Assembly (NCBI RefSeq): GCF_023913515.1
Contig: NZ_CP099391.1
Coordinates: 806,001 to 870,000, forward strand
Reading direction: 5' to 3'
DNA from: Natronococcus sp. CG52
Lineage (GTDB): Archaea > Halobacteriota > Halobacteria > Halobacteriales > Natrialbaceae
DNA: 64,000 bases
How positions within the stretch are numbered: position 1 is the stretch's first letter; each line of letters begins with the position of its first letter. The notes under the pieces are model-generated. The model was given only the letters and a program-made list of their open reading frames with translations. It did not search any database and was not told the origin of the DNA. Made by a program: the position numbers and the translations under genes. Positions 25,940 through 34,889 of the stretch are shown piece after piece.

Positions 25940-26858
25940 CTGAAAGTCGCTACCGACCGTCGCACGGACGTGATCGACGCCTGTGACTCGCTCGAGCTCG
26001 AGCGTTTCGTCGTCGACAGCGCGGGACGAAGCCCGGCGACGACGCGACGGGCGGGGATCACTCGATCGCGTACATCCTCGTCCCGACCGGCGCGGTCGAC
26101 GGCGTGTTACAGGAACTGCGCGGGGAGGGAGTCGAACGGGATCAGTACGTCGGTATCATCGACGTGGAGGCGGCGATCGGCGTCGAAACCGACGAGGTTT
26201 CGGGCCGGTTCGGCGAGGGGCCGCGCAACCAGCGCGGAATCACTCGCCGCGAACTGCGCGCGAAGGTGCAGGATCTGCAGCCCGGTCGGGTCTCCCACGC
26301 GGTGTTCGCGGCGCTCGCCGGCGCGGTCGCGACGGCGGGACTGCCGTTCGACTCGGCGATCGTCATCGTCGGCGCGATGGTGACCGCCTCCCTCGCGTTT
26401 TACGCGGTCGGCTACCGGACGGCGCTGCTCGATTCCGTCCGGGAGGATCTCTCGCTGTCCGTCCAGGCCGAGTCTACGCGTTCGTCGACGCGCTCACCGT
26501 GTTCGCGACGGTTCAGCACCTCGCCTTCGAGAACACCGCTCAGCCCGAGATCGAGGGCGCCCTCGAGGAACCCCGCCACGACGAACTGAAACCGGTCTCC
26601 GTCTCCGCGGAGTACACGAGTCGGGGCGTCTTCGACGAACGGCAGACCGTCACCGTCCACGTCGCAAAACCGACCGACAGCGAGTATCCGGGACTCGAGA
26701 ACGAGTTGTGCGACCGTAGCGCCGCCGAAACCGGCGAGGCGGTGGTCGTCGAGGTGCAGTTCGTCGACTACCAGCAGTCCGCCGGCGAACAGCCCGACGG
26801 CGACGAAATAACGGGCCGGACCGGTACCGAAATCGTACGGTTCAGACCCGCTCGATGA
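25940..26858 (+). pseudogene. Broken DUF389 (TIGR00341) membrane protein gene
   Basis: Three pieces in different frames together resemble a haloarchaeal DUF389 protein. Piece one (about 25940-26040) reads LELKVATDRRTDVIDACDSL without a start codon. Piece two (about 26040-26465) reads DHSIAYILVPTGAVDGVLQE and continues through VGIIDVEAAIGVETDEVSGR and one or two membrane helices. Piece three (about 26470-26858) is the C-terminal domain (TVHVAKPTDSEYPGLENELC ... VVVEVQFVDYQQSA). Most of the six or more expected helices are missing. Frameshifts plus an internal deletion make it non-functional unless it is expressed as fragments. Confidence 0.7.
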
Positions 26859-26910
26859 GATAGAAAGCCTGTCCCTTTTCTGCGAACCAGTCAGTTATAC
26901 GGGCGTTCAC

Positions 26911-27765
26911 ATGGCGAATCTCTACGAGCAGACCCAGGACGAGATCGAACCGGTCGACCTCCGATTTGCGGAAGACGAGATCGAAGCACAGGTCGACCAC
27001 CTTACCGATTTTATTCAGAAACGGGTCGACTCGATGGGCGCCGACGGCGCCGAAATCGCGCTCTCCGGTGGGATCGACAGTACGGCAACCGCTCACCTCG
27101 CAGTCGAGGCGCTCGGCGCCGACAACGTCCACGGCGTCCTCCTCCCCAAGGAGGTAAACGAGGAGGAGAACATGAGCGACGCGGAACGCGTCGCGGAGGA
27201 CCTCGGGATCGATTACGACGTGATCGGCATCGATTCGATCATGGAGGAGGTCCTGGAGCAGGGCGACGCCGAGACCGACAACCCCTCGGAGGATCACTGG
27301 GAGGGTCGGTACGTCGGCAACACCAGCGCCCGCGTGCGGATGACGCTAATCTACCTCATCGCCAACCGCGAGAATCGACTCGTGCTCGGCACCGGGAACC
27401 GCGCGGAGCTCGCGACGGGCTACGTCACCAAGTACGGCGACGGCGGCGTCGACTGTAACCCGCTGGGTAACCTGTACAAACAGCAGGTCCGACAGGTCGC
27501 CGCTCACTTCGGCGTTCCCGAGTCGATCGTCCGGAAGACGCCGACCGGCGGCATGGTCGACTACGAGACCGACGAGGAGGAACTCGGTCTCGGCTACGAC
27601 ACGCTCGACGCCGTACTCGCCTTCTACATCGACGGCAACCTTCCGGCGTCGGTCGTCTCGCGGCTGACCGAAACGCCCGTCGACGGCGTCAAGCACGTCG
27701 AACAGCTCCACGAGGAGAGCGCTCACAAACGGACACCGCCGGCGGTTCCGGAACCGCTGTTCTGA
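26911..27765 (+). CDS. nadE: NH3-dependent NAD+ synthetase
   Basis: The 284-residue enzyme has the ATP-pyrophosphatase P-loop IALSGGIDSTATAHLAVEAL (about residues 49-68), then GTGNRAELATGYVTKYGDGG and NPLGNLYKQQVRQVAAHFGV, all typical of the ammonia-using NadE. It amidates nicotinic acid adenine dinucleotide to NAD+. No glutaminase domain is fused. The loop LPKEVNEEENMSDAERVA is the usual acidic haloarchaeal form. It is a single gene following the DUF389 remnant. Confidence 0.96.
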   Translation: MANLYEQTQDEIEPVDLRFAEDEIEAQVDHLTDFIQKRVDSMGADGAEIALSGGIDSTATAHLAVEALGADNVHGVLLPKEVNEEENMSDAERVAEDLGIDYDVIGIDSIMEEVLEQGDAETDNPSEDHWEGRYVGNTSARVRMTLIYLIANRENRLVLGTGNRAELATGYVTKYGDGGVDCNPLGNLYKQQVRQVAAHFGVPESIVRKTPTGGMVDYETDEEELGLGYDTLDAVLAFYIDGNLPASVVSRLTETPVDGVKHVEQLHEESAHKRTPPAVPEPLF

Positions 27766-28243
27766 TCGACACGTAATCGATCCGGACCGGATATTCGGCA
27801 TTCGAGCGCGAGTTCGACAGTGATGAGAGATGGACGACGGGGCCCGATAAGACCAACACGAGTGCGAACGCCACAGCTTCAAGTGCGTCTGTCGGTACTA
27901 TCGGGGTACTATCGAGCCGCAGATCCGTTTGCTCGAGGCGTACGGCGTATCAGCAGTCTCGGTCGCCACGTCCGCGATCGGGCGGCGACGGGGAGGGTGT
28001 CCTCCTCGAGTACCACCGTGAAAAACGAGCTATTCGACGGTATCACGCAACTGGGAACCACGACGCGAACCGGCACGGACGTCGATGAACAGCGAGCAAG
28101 ACGCCGCAGGAACGGAGATTCGCGCCGTACGATGAGATCGCGATCACGACTGGACTCGCGTATACCGTTCCACCGGTCACCGAAGCGAGACGAACCCCTA
28201 CACACATGATCCACGATTCGTGGCGTTCAGCGGTGATGTACGA
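27766..28243. other. Intergenic stretch without a recognised gene
   Basis: These 478 bases separate nadE from the BCCT gene. Open frames exist on both strands but give basic, arginine/serine-rich products typical of shadow frames. I see no tRNA, strong TATA box close to the BCCT start, or clear repeat. Regulation of the osmolyte transporter may reside here. Confidence 0.4.
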
Positions 28244-29860
28244 ATGAGCGGTATCCGAAACGCCTGGCAGCGGTTTACCGACGAACTCGATTACACCGTC
28301 TTCGGCGCCGGTTTCGCCGTGACGCTGCTCGCGGTACTCGCGTTCGCGTTCAGAGACGAGGCCGCTGCCAGCCAGATGGAGAGAGCGAACGAATTCCTCC
28401 AGGCGAGTTTCGGCTGGGCGTACCTGCTGGTCATGTTCGTCCTGGTCGTCTTCGTCGGCTTCCTGATATTCAGCCCGTGGGGCAACATCACGCTCGGGAA
28501 GGACGGCGAGGAGCCGGCGTTCAGCTTTCCCGCGTACTTCGCGATGCTGTACTCGGCGGGAATCGCGGCGGGAGTCGTCTTCTGGGGCCCCGCCGAGGCG
28601 ATCTTCCACTACGACGCCGTCTCGCCGTTCGTCGGCGCCGAGTCGCACACCCCCGAGGCTGCCGTCGGCGCCATCCAGTATACGTTCTTTCACTGGGGAA
28701 TCTCCGCGTGGACCGCCTACGTCGTACTCGGAATTCCGATCGCGTACTACGGCTACCGGTACGACGCGCCGATGCGTATCTCGACGATCCTCGTTCCCTG
28801 GCTCGGACAGGACAACCTCGACAGGCCGATCGCAAAGGCCGTCGACATTCTCGCGGTGTTCGCGACGATCGGCGGCGTCGCGGCCACCCTCGGCTTCGTC
28901 GGCGACCAGTTTCTCACGGGCATCGAGTGGACGACCGGCACCGCGGTCGGAGATGCTGGGACCGTACTCGTCATCACCGGGCTGACGGTCGCGTTCACCG
29001 TCTCGGTGGCCCTCGGCGTTCGGAAGGGGATCCGGCGGATCGCTTACTTCAACCTCGCACTGTTCGGCCTGTTGCTGATCCTGACCTTCCTGCTCGGGCC
29101 GACGCGGTACATCATGGCGCTGGGAACGGAGGCGCTCGGCGGCTACATCGACGACTTCATCACGATGAGCTTCTACACCGGCGCGGACGCTAGCGAGAGC
29201 TCGAGCGTCGCCGGCTGGGTCGGCGGCTGGACGATCTTTTACTGGGCGTGGTGGTTCTCGTGGGCCCCCTTCGTCGGGCTGTTCATCGCGCGAATCTCGC
29301 GGGGCCGGACCGTTCGACAGGTCGCCGTCACCGGCGTCCTCGCCTCGACCAGCATCACGATCCCGTGGTTCGCGACGATGGGCGGCTCGGCGATCTTCTT
29401 CCAGCAGACCGGCCAGGCCGACATCCTCGGCGCGATCGCCGTCCACGACGAGGCCGGCGCGGGCTACCCCTTATTCGAGGCGCTCCCGCTCGGCGGCGTG
29501 CTGACCGTACTGTTCCTCCTGCTGGTGACGACGTTTTTCATCACCTCGGCGGACTCCTCGACGCTCGCGCTCGGCATGCTGACCGCGGGCGGCGAGGAGG
29601 AACCCTCGACGATCAACCGAATAATCTGGGGCTTTCTGATCGGAGCGCTCGCGTCGCTGCTGATGGTCGTCGGCGGCGTCGACGCGCTGCAGGCGGCCGC
29701 GATCATCACCGGCGGACCGTTCGCGATCATCACGCTGGTCGCCGCCGCGTCGATGGTGCTCGCGTTCGGAAACCGGGAGTCGATCTTCCTCCGCGAGGAG
29801 GACGACGTCTCCGTTCCCGGCTCCGAGAACGTCATCGATCAGGATCCGGCGGACGACTGA
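28244..29860 (+). CDS. BCCT family betaine/carnitine/choline transporter
   Basis: The 538-residue protein has about twelve membrane helices and the BCCT signature. FGWAYLLVMFVLVVFVGFLI precedes the glycine-rich AMLYSAGIAAGVVFWGPAEA. The conserved tryptophan box WTIFYWAWWFSWAPFVGLFI is followed by ARISRGRTVRQ. These sodium- or proton-coupled carriers bring in compatible solutes such as glycine betaine. The short cytoplasmic ends lack the long C-terminal osmosensor of BetP. ATG 28244 is used; 28220 would add eight residues. Confidence 0.94.
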   Translation: MSGIRNAWQRFTDELDYTVFGAGFAVTLLAVLAFAFRDEAAASQMERANEFLQASFGWAYLLVMFVLVVFVGFLIFSPWGNITLGKDGEEPAFSFPAYFAMLYSAGIAAGVVFWGPAEAIFHYDAVSPFVGAESHTPEAAVGAIQYTFFHWGISAWTAYVVLGIPIAYYGYRYDAPMRISTILVPWLGQDNLDRPIAKAVDILAVFATIGGVAATLGFVGDQFLTGIEWTTGTAVGDAGTVLVITGLTVAFTVSVALGVRKGIRRIAYFNLALFGLLLILTFLLGPTRYIMALGTEALGGYIDDFITMSFYTGADASESSSVAGWVGGWTIFYWAWWFSWAPFVGLFIARISRGRTVRQVAVTGVLASTSITIPWFATMGGSAIFFQQTGQADILGAIAVHDEAGAGYPLFEALPLGGVLTVLFLLLVTTFFITSADSSTLALGMLTAGGEEEPSTINRIIWGFLIGALASLLMVVGGVDALQAAAIITGGPFAIITLVAAASMVLAFGNRESIFLREEDDVSVPGSENVIDQDPADD

Positions 29861-29935
29861 TCGGTCCCGGGTCTCGCCGTCTCAGTTTGAGCCGACGACC
29901 GAGATCGGAAGGAGGTGAACTGCGAGCGGACGATC

Positions 29936-30910
29936 CTACGCGTTGCCGTCGGAGCCGGTATCGACGTCGATGTCGGCGCCGAGGTCGGTATCGAACAGCT
30001 CCACCAGCAGGTACTCGACGAACTTCTCCGGGTGCTCGGCGTGGGGAAGCTGGGTGGCGTAGTCGATGACGACCAGATCGAGGTCGGCGGCGTCGGCCAG
30101 ATCCCGGCCCTCGCTGAGCGGGACGAGTTCGGCGTCTCGGCCCCAGACGAGCGTGGTCGGCGTCTCGAGGGCCGCCAATTCGGTCTGGAGGTCGAAGTCG
30201 GGGTCGAGGGTGCCCGACGCGAACGAGGCGGGTGCGTACCGCGCGCCGGGCTGGTGGGCGCTCTTCCAGGCGTACTCGACCTCGTCCTCGTCGATCCGGT
30301 CCGAATCGTAGTAGCCGTCGCGGTCGTAGAAGTACCGCAGCGAGGGTTTGCTCGCGAGGGCGTTAAACAGCGTCGTGCCGACGATCGGCGATCGAATGAG
30401 CGTCCGCAGCCGCGGTCGGCTCTCGCCCGTATCCGCGGTCGGACAGATCAGGACGAGCTGGTCGAACTCGGTGTCGCCGGCCGCGTCGACCGCGAAGGCG
30501 CCGGTCAGCGAGGAGGCGATGACGATCGGCTCGTCGGTGATCTCCTCGGCGAAGTCGCGGATGAACTCGGCGTAGAGGGTCGCGGAGTAGACCAGCGGCG
30601 GCCGCTCCGACCGGCCGAATCCGGGGAGGTCGACGGCGACGACGTGGTAGTCCTCGGCCAACCGCTCGACGATCGGCTCGAACTCGTAGTTGCTCGCGCC
30701 GGCGTGAACGCCGTGGAGGAGGAGGACGTCCTCGTCGTTCGGGTCGCCGGCGACGGTGTACGACGTCTCGACCCCGCGCCAGCGGTACGTCCGCTCGAGG
30801 CCCGGAAGCTGGTGCTCGAACTCTCGAGCGCGGGCGCTGAGCAGCCGGTTGCCGAGGACGGCCGCGCCGACGGTTCCGACGATGCCACCGAGGGCAGTTC
30901 GGGCTCGCAT
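29936..30910 (-). CDS. Membrane-anchored alpha/beta hydrolase
   Basis: The 324-residue protein begins with a hydrophobic anchor (ALGGIVGTVGAAVLGNRLL). The hydrolase fold follows: oxyanion loop LLLHGVHAGASNYEFEPI, strand VVAVDLPGFGRSERPPL, nucleophile elbow VIASSLTGAFAVDAA (A-S-S-L-T instead of G-x-S-x-G), acid LVWGRDAELVP and histidine QLPHAEHPEKFVEYL. Substrate is unknown; the nearest groups include esterases and haloperoxidase-like hydrolases. Confidence 0.85.
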   Translation of the reverse strand: MRARTALGGIVGTVGAAVLGNRLLSARAREFEHQLPGLERTYRWRGVETSYTVAGDPNDEDVLLLHGVHAGASNYEFEPIVERLAEDYHVVAVDLPGFGRSERPPLVYSATLYAEFIRDFAEEITDEPIVIASSLTGAFAVDAAGDTEFDQLVLICPTADTGESRPRLRTLIRSPIVGTTLFNALASKPSLRYFYDRDGYYDSDRIDEDEVEYAWKSAHQPGARYAPASFASGTLDPDFDLQTELAALETPTTLVWGRDAELVPLSEGRDLADAADLDLVVIDYATQLPHAEHPEKFVEYLLVELFDTDLGADIDVDTGSDGNA

Positions 30911-31044
30911 ACGGAACGATACCCCGGCGAGTGCCTTAGACCTGCGGTTGGCATTCGGCGGCCGGGAGCAGACCGCGCCGTTCTCGCGGGCGGTCGCGGT
31001 CGAGAACCGGCCGCGCCGATCCCGCAGCTACCGTCTCCGCCGAG

Positions 31045-32127
31045 TCACTCGTCGCGGTCGGTCTCGAGTTCGCCGAGACACGAGCGGACCGGCTCGAGGA
31101 CGTCGCCGGCGATCGTGTAGGGGTCCGTCTCGCCGCGATGGACGGCGTCGGCGAGGTCGTCGATACCGCCGGCGCGCTCGAGTTCCGACTCGAGCATGGC
31201 GTGAACGTCCTCGCGGAGCAACGTCCGGATCTCCTCGGCGTAGCGCTGGCGGGCCTTCTCGGCGTGAGTACCGGAGTCGACGAGGTGGCTCTGGTGGGCG
31301 GCGAGTTCGTCGATGAACGTCTCGACGCCGGTTCCGTCGGTGGCGACGGTCTCGACGATGGGCGTCGTCCAGCGGTCGGACGGCTCGTCTTCGGTGGCTT
31401 CCCGGGTCGATACGGCGGTGCCGCTCTGATCGCTCGTCGCGTCGGCACCGTGGTGTCCGCCCCCGCCGAAGCCGCCGCCGGAGTCGAGTTCGATCATCTC
31501 TCGCAGCTCTTGCACCGTTCGATCGGCTCCCGGACGGTCCGCCTTGTTGACGACGAAGACGTCTGCGATCTCGAGGATACCGGCCTTCAGCGTCTGGACG
31601 TCGTCGCCCGATCCCGGCGGGACGAGCACCGCGACCGTGTCCGCGGTGCGAACGATGTCGATCTCGTTCTGGCCGGCGCCGACCGTCTCGATGATGATCC
31701 GGTCCTTCCCGAAGGCGTCCATCGCCTTGACGGCGTCCGCCGTCGCGGTCGAGAGTCCGCCGAGCGTCCCGCGCGCGCTCATCGAGCGAACGAAGACGTC
31801 CATGTCTCCCACCGTCGAGGCCATCCGAATGCGGTCGCCCAGCACCGCACCCCCCGTGAAGGGCGAGGAGGGATCGATCGCGATGATGCCGACCGTCTCG
31901 CCGCGGTCCCGGTACTCCTCCGCGAGTTTGTCGACGAGCGTCGACTTTCCCGCGCCGGGACTCCCCGTGATCCCGACGACGCTGGCGTCGCCCGTGTGAG
32001 CGTAGAGCGCGGACACCAGGTCCCGGTAGCCCGGCGCGCGGTTCTCGATCTTCGAGATGACCCGGGCCAGCGCGCGGTGCTCGCCGGCGAGCAGGTCCTC
32101 GAGCAGCGCTTCGTTGTCCGCGTTCAT
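31045..32127 (-). CDS. meaB: Methylmalonyl-CoA mutase-associated GTPase MeaB
   Basis: The 360-residue G3E GTPase has P-loop GSPGAGKSTLVDKLAEEY, Mg-binding IAIDPSSPFTGGAVLGDRIR, switch VETVGAGQNEIDI and base motif VVNKADRPGAD. It protects methylmalonyl-CoA mutase during cobalamin loading. A glycine/histidine-rich insertion (SGGGFGGGGHHGADATSDQS, about residues 216-235) is unusual for the family and lies after the base-recognition motif. Its ATG overlaps the stop of the B12-binding subunit gene, so the two are co-translated. Confidence 0.94.
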   Translation of the reverse strand: MNADNEALLEDLLAGEHRALARVISKIENRAPGYRDLVSALYAHTGDASVVGITGSPGAGKSTLVDKLAEEYRDRGETVGIIAIDPSSPFTGGAVLGDRIRMASTVGDMDVFVRSMSARGTLGGLSTATADAVKAMDAFGKDRIIIETVGAGQNEIDIVRTADTVAVLVPPGSGDDVQTLKAGILEIADVFVVNKADRPGADRTVQELREMIELDSGGGFGGGGHHGADATSDQSGTAVSTREATEDEPSDRWTTPIVETVATDGTGVETFIDELAAHQSHLVDSGTHAEKARQRYAEEIRTLLREDVHAMLESELERAGGIDDLADAVHRGETDPYTIAGDVLEPVRSCLGELETDRDE

Positions 32128-32540
32128 CGATCGGGCGCGTTCTCGCGGACGAACTCGATCGTCTCCTCGATCGACGTGCCGGGGCCGAAGATGGCCGAGA
32201 CGCCCGCTTCCTCGAGTTCCGGACGGTCCTCGTCGGGGATGACGCCGCCGACGAGCACGAGCGTATCGTCCTTGGCGCCGTACTCCTCGAGGCCGTCCAT
32301 GATCTTCGGGACGAGCGTGTCGTGAGCACCCGAGAGGATCGAGATTCCGAGCACGTCGACGTCCTCCTGGACCGCGGCCTGGACGATCTCCTCGGGCGCC
32401 TTGTGCAGACCGGAGTAGATGACCTCGAACCCGGCGTCACGGAACGCGCGGGCGATGACGTGCGCCCCGCGGTCGTGACCGTCGAGACCGACTTTGGCGA
32501 CGAGACACCGAATCGACTCCTGTTCCTGTTCGCTGCTCAT
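32124..32540 (-). CDS. Methylmalonyl-CoA mutase B12-binding subunit
   Basis: The 138-residue protein is a free-standing cobalamin-binding domain: CLVAKVGLDGHDRGAHVIAR has the DxHxxG-type motif (DGHDRG) holding the cobalt ligand histidine. ISILSGAHDTLVPKIMDGL and LVLVGGVIPDEDRPELEEAG complete the B12 pocket. In archaea this small chain pairs with a separate catalytic mutase subunit to interconvert succinyl-CoA and methylmalonyl-CoA. The large subunit is not in the window; meaB follows directly. Confidence 0.94.
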   Translation of the reverse strand: MSSEQEQESIRCLVAKVGLDGHDRGAHVIARAFRDAGFEVIYSGLHKAPEEIVQAAVQEDVDVLGISILSGAHDTLVPKIMDGLEEYGAKDDTLVLVGGVIPDEDRPELEEAGVSAIFGPGTSIEETIEFVRENAPDR

Positions 32541-32781
32541 ACTACCCCCTTCCCCAGCCGCCTGTTTGACTTTAACGGAAGTTCCGGCACGTTTTCATCG
32601 ATGCCGTCCGCCGTACTGGACCGCGATCGATTTGCCAGTATCCGGAACGGTTTCGAACCGAATCGGTTCGTCACCCGGTCACCAACTGCTAACAAATCGC
32701 ATTCCGAACCAAAGGCCTAAGAGCGAAACGACCTTACATTCGGCCAATGACTATCGTTCATCTATTGCGGAGGGATCTCTC

Positions 32782-33456
32782 ATGGGCGTCGAAATAAAAG
32801 AAACCAGAGTAACTGACGCCGAGTTCGAAGAGATGAAGGAGTTCGTCTTCGAGTATCTCGCAGCAAGCGTCGAGAAAGAAGAGGAAGGGGGACGAATGCG
32901 CTGGTACCCCTGGCACTCCGCGGAGTACCGACACAATCACATTCTGAACGTCGTCTCGCTGGCCGAAGAGATCGCCCACGAGGAGGGAGCGGACGTCGAC
33001 GTCACCCGCGTCGCCGCGCTCTTTCACGACGTCGCGAAACTCGAGACGGATCAGGAACTCCACGCCGAGGCCGGCGCTCGCGTCGCCCACGAGTACCTGG
33101 AATCGCGAGCGGGCTACCCGGAGTCGTTCATCAAGCAGGTGTGTCGAGCCATCGAACAGCACTCCTACCAGGGCGACCTGAACGACGTGGCGCTCGAGAC
33201 CCAGTGTCTCATCGAGGCCGACCTGCTCGACAAGATCGGCGCCAACGGGACCGCCCTGATGCTGTTGCGGATGGGCTACGAGGCTCGGACCCACATGGAG
33301 ACCGACGAGATGGTCGAGCGCGTTCTCGAGCGCGGCTACGACGCCGCCTCGCGGGTCCAGAGCGACACCGGCGAGGGAATCGCTCACCGGCGGCTCAAGC
33401 GGGTCAAGTGGTTCCGCGAGTGGCTCGAGGACGAGATCGCCGGTATGGGCGAGTAG
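32782..33456 (+). CDS. HD-domain metal-dependent phosphohydrolase
   Basis: The 224-residue protein shows the HD superfamily metal ligands in order: HNHILNVVSLAEEI (His), ALFHDVAKLETD (His-Asp), AIEQHSYQGD (His) and IEADLLDKIGANG (Asp). A GGAGGG ribosome-binding site ends about seven bases before the ATG at 32782. HD proteins hydrolyse nucleotides or cyclic (di)nucleotides, but the substrate here is unknown. It diverges from the mutase subunit gene across 240 nt with no other feature seen. Confidence 0.88.
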   Translation: MGVEIKETRVTDAEFEEMKEFVFEYLAASVEKEEEGGRMRWYPWHSAEYRHNHILNVVSLAEEIAHEEGADVDVTRVAALFHDVAKLETDQELHAEAGARVAHEYLESRAGYPESFIKQVCRAIEQHSYQGDLNDVALETQCLIEADLLDKIGANGTALMLLRMGYEARTHMETDEMVERVLERGYDAASRVQSDTGEGIAHRRLKRVKWFREWLEDEIAGMGE

Positions 33457-33549
33457 ACCCGTAACGCTGCCATCGCCACACTGTTCTGCTGGCGCCTCAT
33501 CGCGACCGGCCATCGCTGAGTGGTTCGTGCGGGGATCACTGACGGGCGT

Positions 33550-34224
33550 TCAGAGTACTCGGAGCACGCCGACGGCGAGAAAGACGAGCCCGGAGCCGGC
33601 CAAGACGACGGCGCTGAGCGCGGCGACGGCGGGTGCGACGGCGTCGACGCGCCGACCGGCCGACACCAGCGCCGCGGGGTAGACGACGATCCAGACCGCG
33701 ATTCCGCCGAAGAAGCCGGCGAGCAGTGCGAGTGAGCCTGTCTCCACGACCAGAAACCCCTCGAGCGCGGCACCCACGCCCGGAACGTGAGCGAAGATAT
33801 CGAGCGTTCCCGACTGGATCAGGCCGACGCCGACGGTGAGCCAGAAGCCGATCTGGTAGGGGTTGGTCAGCGAGAGCGCGAAGGTCTTGCGAAAGCCCTT
33901 CGAGGACGCGTGGCTGCCGTCGGTAAAGGACGTCGCGGCTCGAGCCTCGCGGATCGCACCGACGGCGAAGTAACACATGAGCAGTCCGCCGGCGAGGTAG
34001 AGCACGGGCCGGACGACGGGGTAGCGATCGATCACCGCGACGACGCCGGCCAGCGCGAGGCCGAAGAAGAGCACGTCCGCCAGCATCGCGCCGAGACCGG
34101 CACGAAAGCCCGCGTTCCAGCCGCGGACGACGCTCTCTTCGGCGATGATGGCGTTCATCGGTCCCGGCGGTGCGGCGAGCGCGATGCCGAAGACGACGCC
34201 GGCCAGCGCGGTGACGAGGGGCAC
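33550..34224 (-). CDS. LysE family exporter (RhtB-type)
   Basis: The 224-residue membrane protein has six predicted helices and the family start: VTALAGVVFGIALAAPPGPM, with the conserved PPGP followed by NAIIAEESVVRGWNAGF. The central loop contains SLTNPYQIGFWLTVG, which matches the conserved NP motif. Such proteins export amino acids or related solutes. An acidic loop lies at about residues 105-125. The substrate cannot be deduced. Confidence 0.9.
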   Translation of the reverse strand: MPLVTALAGVVFGIALAAPPGPMNAIIAEESVVRGWNAGFRAGLGAMLADVLFFGLALAGVVAVIDRYPVVRPVLYLAGGLLMCYFAVGAIREARAATSFTDGSHASSKGFRKTFALSLTNPYQIGFWLTVGVGLIQSGTLDIFAHVPGVGAALEGFLVVETGSLALLAGFFGGIAVWIVVYPAALVSAGRRVDAVAPAVAALSAVVLAGSGLVFLAVGVLRVL

Positions 34225-34281
34225 GGGATTCGCTCTCGAATCGGTCGGCGACGGTAAAAAGAATCGCGTCTTCGTTCGGCG

Positions 34282-34437
34282 CTATTCGAGCGACTCCGGG
34301 ACGAACTGACAGCCGCAGGGCGAGGCGACGCCGTCCGTCGGGCCGGTCATCGTCACCATCGCGATCGGGGAACCGCAGGTCGGACAGTTGGGAAGCGACG
34401 TCGACTCGGAGTCCGATTCGACCACGTCGCGGCTCAT
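34282..34437 (-). CDS. Small zinc-ribbon protein (51 aa)
   Basis: A 51-residue protein begins MSRDVVESDSESTS and carries CPTCGSPIAM, then CGCQFVPESLE, giving two cysteine pairs (NCPTC and CGC) suited to one zinc ion. The acidic N-terminal tail and size match the haloarchaeal small zinc-finger class. It lies 57 nt upstream of the exporter gene on the same strand and may be co-transcribed with it. Confidence 0.7.
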   Translation of the reverse strand: MSRDVVESDSESTSLPNCPTCGSPIAMVTMTGPTDGVASPCGCQFVPESLE

Positions 34438-34790
34438 CGCCACCCCTCGTCGCTGCGTACGGGTACTGGCGCTCGTGGGGATTGTTGTGAACGAGGCGTC
34501 GGGTGCGTGAGTGCGTCTGTTGATCGGTCTGCAATCATATCGTTGGAATCCGGTCGTCTCTGGGTAGTCGTCTGCGTGGCATCCGAACAGGCGGGGGCAC
34601 TCGAGGCCGTTACCCGATCGGCTTTCGATCTAGTTGTTGACTTGTGGGAGCTTATATCTACTGGTGATAGTCGTGGTTCGCAGCGACCGCCTCGGCTGCG
34701 CGGAGCACCAGTCGGCCGGCAGCGTCGGCGACTACTGCTCGCAGAAGATCCGATCGTCGATTCTTTGCTGATGGATGTCGTAGGGGGAGT
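34438..34790. other. Intergenic stretch, no clear gene
   Basis: This region has locally lower GC (TTGACTTGTGGGAGCTTATA around 34630-34655) and one open frame at 34507-34815 whose product lacks any recognisable domain. A TATA-like TTATAT near 34651 could start a transcript for the small ORF and thioredoxin-like gene that follow, but the spacing (about 140 nt) is long. Confidence 0.3.
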
Positions 34791-34889
34791 ATGGACAGCA
34801 GTCAGGACAGCGTAGCGACGGTGACTCGGATCAGACCCGTCCTCGAGACGGTGACGGCCGCGGAAGACGCTGACTCGAGTGGACGATGA
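34791..34889 (+). CDS. Possible 32-residue leader ORF before the first TlpA-like gene
   Basis: A short frame (MDSSQDSVATVTRIRPVLET...SGR) begins directly after GGGGGAGT and ends with TGA overlapping the next ATG as ATGA. The local start context (GGGGGAGTATGGA) resembles that of the short ORF before the second TlpA-like gene (GGGAGAGTATGGA at 35631). Function unknown. Confidence 0.3.
   Translation: MDSSQDSVATVTRIRPVLETVTAAEDADSSGR

Noticed and set aside
27820-28209. 130-codon frame between nadE and the BCCT transporter
   Set aside because: Arginine/serine/threonine-rich and overlapped by an equally open antisense frame; neither looks like a haloarchaeal protein.
34507-34815. 102-codon frame upstream of the first TlpA-like gene
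   Set aside because: No domain, no ribosome-binding site, and mixed composition; not enough support for a gene.
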